A DNA stretch of 5,397 nt from Selenomonadaceae bacterium (GTDB lineage Bacteria > Bacillota > Negativicutes > Selenomonadales > Selenomonadaceae), in assembly GCA_017484235.1 (NCBI GenBank), contig JAFUTM010000235.1, positions 1-5,397 on the forward strand, given 5' to 3'. The notes below the pieces were generated by a model, which saw only the letters and a program-made list of their open reading frames with translations, was not told the DNA's origin and did no database searches. Positions 3,982 through 5,397 of this stretch are shown piece by piece (position 1 is the first letter of the stretch; the number at the start of each line of letters is the position of its first letter). Both the position numbers and the translations under genes were made by a program.

Positions 3982-5307
3982 ATGAAGATAAAATTGAATA
4001 TCAAAAAACTTCAGAAAAAATTTAGTGCTCTGCGATCTTCTTATGATATGCGCGGTTTTGCTGATTTAATGGTTGAAATTTTTCAGTTGCATGGAAATTT
4101 CCTCAAAAATGGTCAATCGGTTCCACCTGAATTCATGGAGTTTTACAAACACATTGATACTTATAGCTACGTCATACTCATGGAGCTCGAAAAGCACAAT
4201 GGAAAAGCTGCTGTAAAATATCTTGAAGCTATTCTAAAAATCTCTCCCAATTTGGCAAATATGATGTTCCATCTCTACTATATAATGGGTATGGCATATT
4301 ACGAGGCTGAAAATTATCAAGAATCTGAGAAAAATTGGAAGATTTACTTGACATTTCGGCAGCATAAATGGCAGGATAGTGACGAAATAGCTCTATTCTA
4401 TCTAGGAAATACATTTGCATATGAAAATAATTATACAATGGCTAAAGTTGCCTATGAACAGTGTCTTCAAATGAAGAAAAATTTCCCGGATGCTGTCCAC
4501 AATTTAGCCTTGATCAACGGTATATTGAATGGTGGAAATCTTGCTGATTTGTCAAAATTGCACCGTTATATTGAAACTTCACTTTTAGATATTGACGAAA
4601 ACGACGAGGCGGCTTGCTTTAATATACCGATATTTATCAACGCCCGCGATCGTATCGGCGTGATGAAGCAACAGATTGACTGGCTTCTTGATGCCGGGTA
4701 TACAAATATCATAATCCTCGACAATAATTCAACCTACCCGCCACTTATGGATTATTATAAGTCATTCAAAGGTGATAAGCGCATCAAAGTTATCATTATG
4801 AATCAAAATCTCGGATTTAAGTCCATATGGAAAAGCGGTATATTGGAGGCTTTAAATATAACTACACCCTATGTCTATACTGATCCTGACTTGGTACCTG
4901 TTGATTCCTGCCCGAAAAATGTAGTTCAACTCCTTTTAAAAATCCTCAAAAAGGCTCCTCTGATTAAAAAAGTTGGTCTTGGTATGGTATATGATGACAT
5001 TACATTCTTTGACAAAGAACGCTGTAAGGATATTGAGCAGCATTACTATGATTTTACAGATGTTGCCAAAGACCTCTATTATATCCAGGTCGATACCACC
5101 TTTGCACTCTATGTCAACTGTCGGCACTACAACCTGCGCTTCTCCATGCGAACGCTTGGTGACTTAATGGCAAAGCATTTGCCTTGGTACTTTGACTATA
5201 ACAATTTGCCTGAAGATGAGCAATATTATCTTGACCATGCCGATAAATCCTCCACTATTGGCAACAATCTGCGTGAAGATAAAAGTCAAACCATTCCGCA
5301 AGGGTGA
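3982..5307 (+). CDS. TPR-repeat protein with GT-A (family 2-like) glycosyltransferase domain
   Basis: A 441-residue cytoplasmic protein without a signal peptide or membrane segment. Residues 75-180 hold at least two TPR-like helix pairs (GMAYYEAENYQESEKNW at 103-119; LGNTFAYENNYTMAKVAYEQ at 141-160), probably for protein contacts. From about 211 a GT-A fold begins: NIPIFINARDR (214-224), IIILDNNSTY (243-252) with the nucleotide-binding Asp, NQNLGF (274-279), and YTDPDLVP (299-306), whose D-P-D is the likely metal-binding DxD. The C-terminal HLPWYFDYNNLPEDEQYY (399-416) is a pattern I associate with surface-polysaccharide glycosyltransferases. It likely transfers a sugar from a nucleotide donor in cell-surface glycan or protein glycosylation; donor and acceptor cannot be read. 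The start at ATG 3982 has only a weak GAAG site, and translational coupling to leuB is plausible. Confidence 0.75.
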   Translation: MKIKLNIKKLQKKFSALRSSYDMRGFADLMVEIFQLHGNFLKNGQSVPPEFMEFYKHIDTYSYVILMELEKHNGKAAVKYLEAILKISPNLANMMFHLYYIMGMAYYEAENYQESEKNWKIYLTFRQHKWQDSDEIALFYLGNTFAYENNYTMAKVAYEQCLQMKKNFPDAVHNLALINGILNGGNLADLSKLHRYIETSLLDIDENDEAACFNIPIFINARDRIGVMKQQIDWLLDAGYTNIIILDNNSTYPPLMDYYKSFKGDKRIKVIIMNQNLGFKSIWKSGILEALNITTPYVYTDPDLVPVDSCPKNVVQLLLKILKKAPLIKKVGLGMVYDDITFFDKERCKDIEQHYYDFTDVAKDLYYIQVDTTFALYVNCRHYNLRFSMRTLGDLMAKHLPWYFDYNNLPEDEQYYLDHADKSSTIGNNLREDKSQTIPQG

Positions 5308-5397
5308 TATATTGTATGATGATTTGAAAGTCCAACTTAAATGTATATTCAAGCGTATCAATTAATTGAGAAAGCAGTGATATTATGAGAGGAGCAC
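5308..5397 (+). other. Intergenic stretch after the glycosyltransferase gene
   Basis: I see no terminator with a T tract here. It contains ATATATTGTATGAT (5307-5320), matching 13 of 14 bases of the leuB start region (2847-2860), and the perfect palindrome CAATTAATTG (5359-5368). No confident promoter is visible. Confidence 0.4.
5388..5394 (+). promoter_or_regulatory. Ribosome binding site of a gene starting beyond the window
   Basis: AGAGGAG is a strong Shine-Dalgarno sequence only 3 bases from the window end, so a plus-strand gene probably starts within the next 10 bases or so. The ATG at 5385 just before it has a much weaker site and is less likely to be the start. Confidence 0.55.

Noticed and set aside
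3676..3985. Long alternative frames over the 3' part of leuB on both strands
   Set aside because: LeuB has unmistakable motifs throughout this stretch; the others are shadow frames in the less AT-rich gene.
1..5397. CRISPR array, insertion sequence, tRNA or rRNA
   Set aside because: No regularly spaced short repeats, no transposase or terminal inverted repeats, and no recognisable structural RNA gene were seen.

Overview
The window is AT-rich, with Shine-Dalgarno-type starts and mostly short gaps between genes, all on the plus strand. It looks like a low-GC Firmicute-type anaerobe. The style of LeuB and of the TPR/glycosyltransferase protein suggests a Negativicutes (Selenomonas-like) genome, but that assignment is an impression and no marker here proves it.

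Bases 1-2546 hold a tandem array of six small paralogous genes, the first cut by the window edge. Each encodes a protein of about 120-140 residues with a Sec-type signal peptide ending in an A-x-A cleavage site. The mature chain starts with a D-V-Y-V-like motif and continues into Y-(L/V)-M-(S/T)-E-T. Four members (2-5) also share an R-(V/L)-K ... (V/I/L)-D-Y-x-F ... F-x-N-S core. The outer two (1 and 6) form a second subtype. I recognise no named family and no function. Gaps of about 20-50 bases, each carrying its own ribosome binding site, suggest a single transcription unit. Between genes 1 and 2 lies a decayed fragment encoding the C-terminal half of a bacterial SH3 (SH3b) domain.

Bases 2547-2904 are intergenic. 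They hold a multi-part hairpin plus T tract that should end the array transcript, a second hairpin that pairs fully only as minus-strand RNA, and an extended -10 promoter for leuB. A possible minus-strand promoter in the same place raises the possibility of a short divergent RNA of about 140 nt.

Bases 2905-3969 are leuB (3-isopropylmalate dehydrogenase, leucine biosynthesis), complete with its catalytic residues. Twelve bases after it comes a 441-residue protein with N-terminal TPR-like repeats and a C-terminal GT-A glycosyltransferase domain (3982-5307), probably cotranscribed with leuB. The last 90 bases are intergenic and end in a strong ribosome binding site for a gene that starts just outside the window.

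The array of secreted paralogs is the most novel part. The leuB/glycosyltransferase pair is metabolically unrelated to it and appears to be a separate transcription unit.
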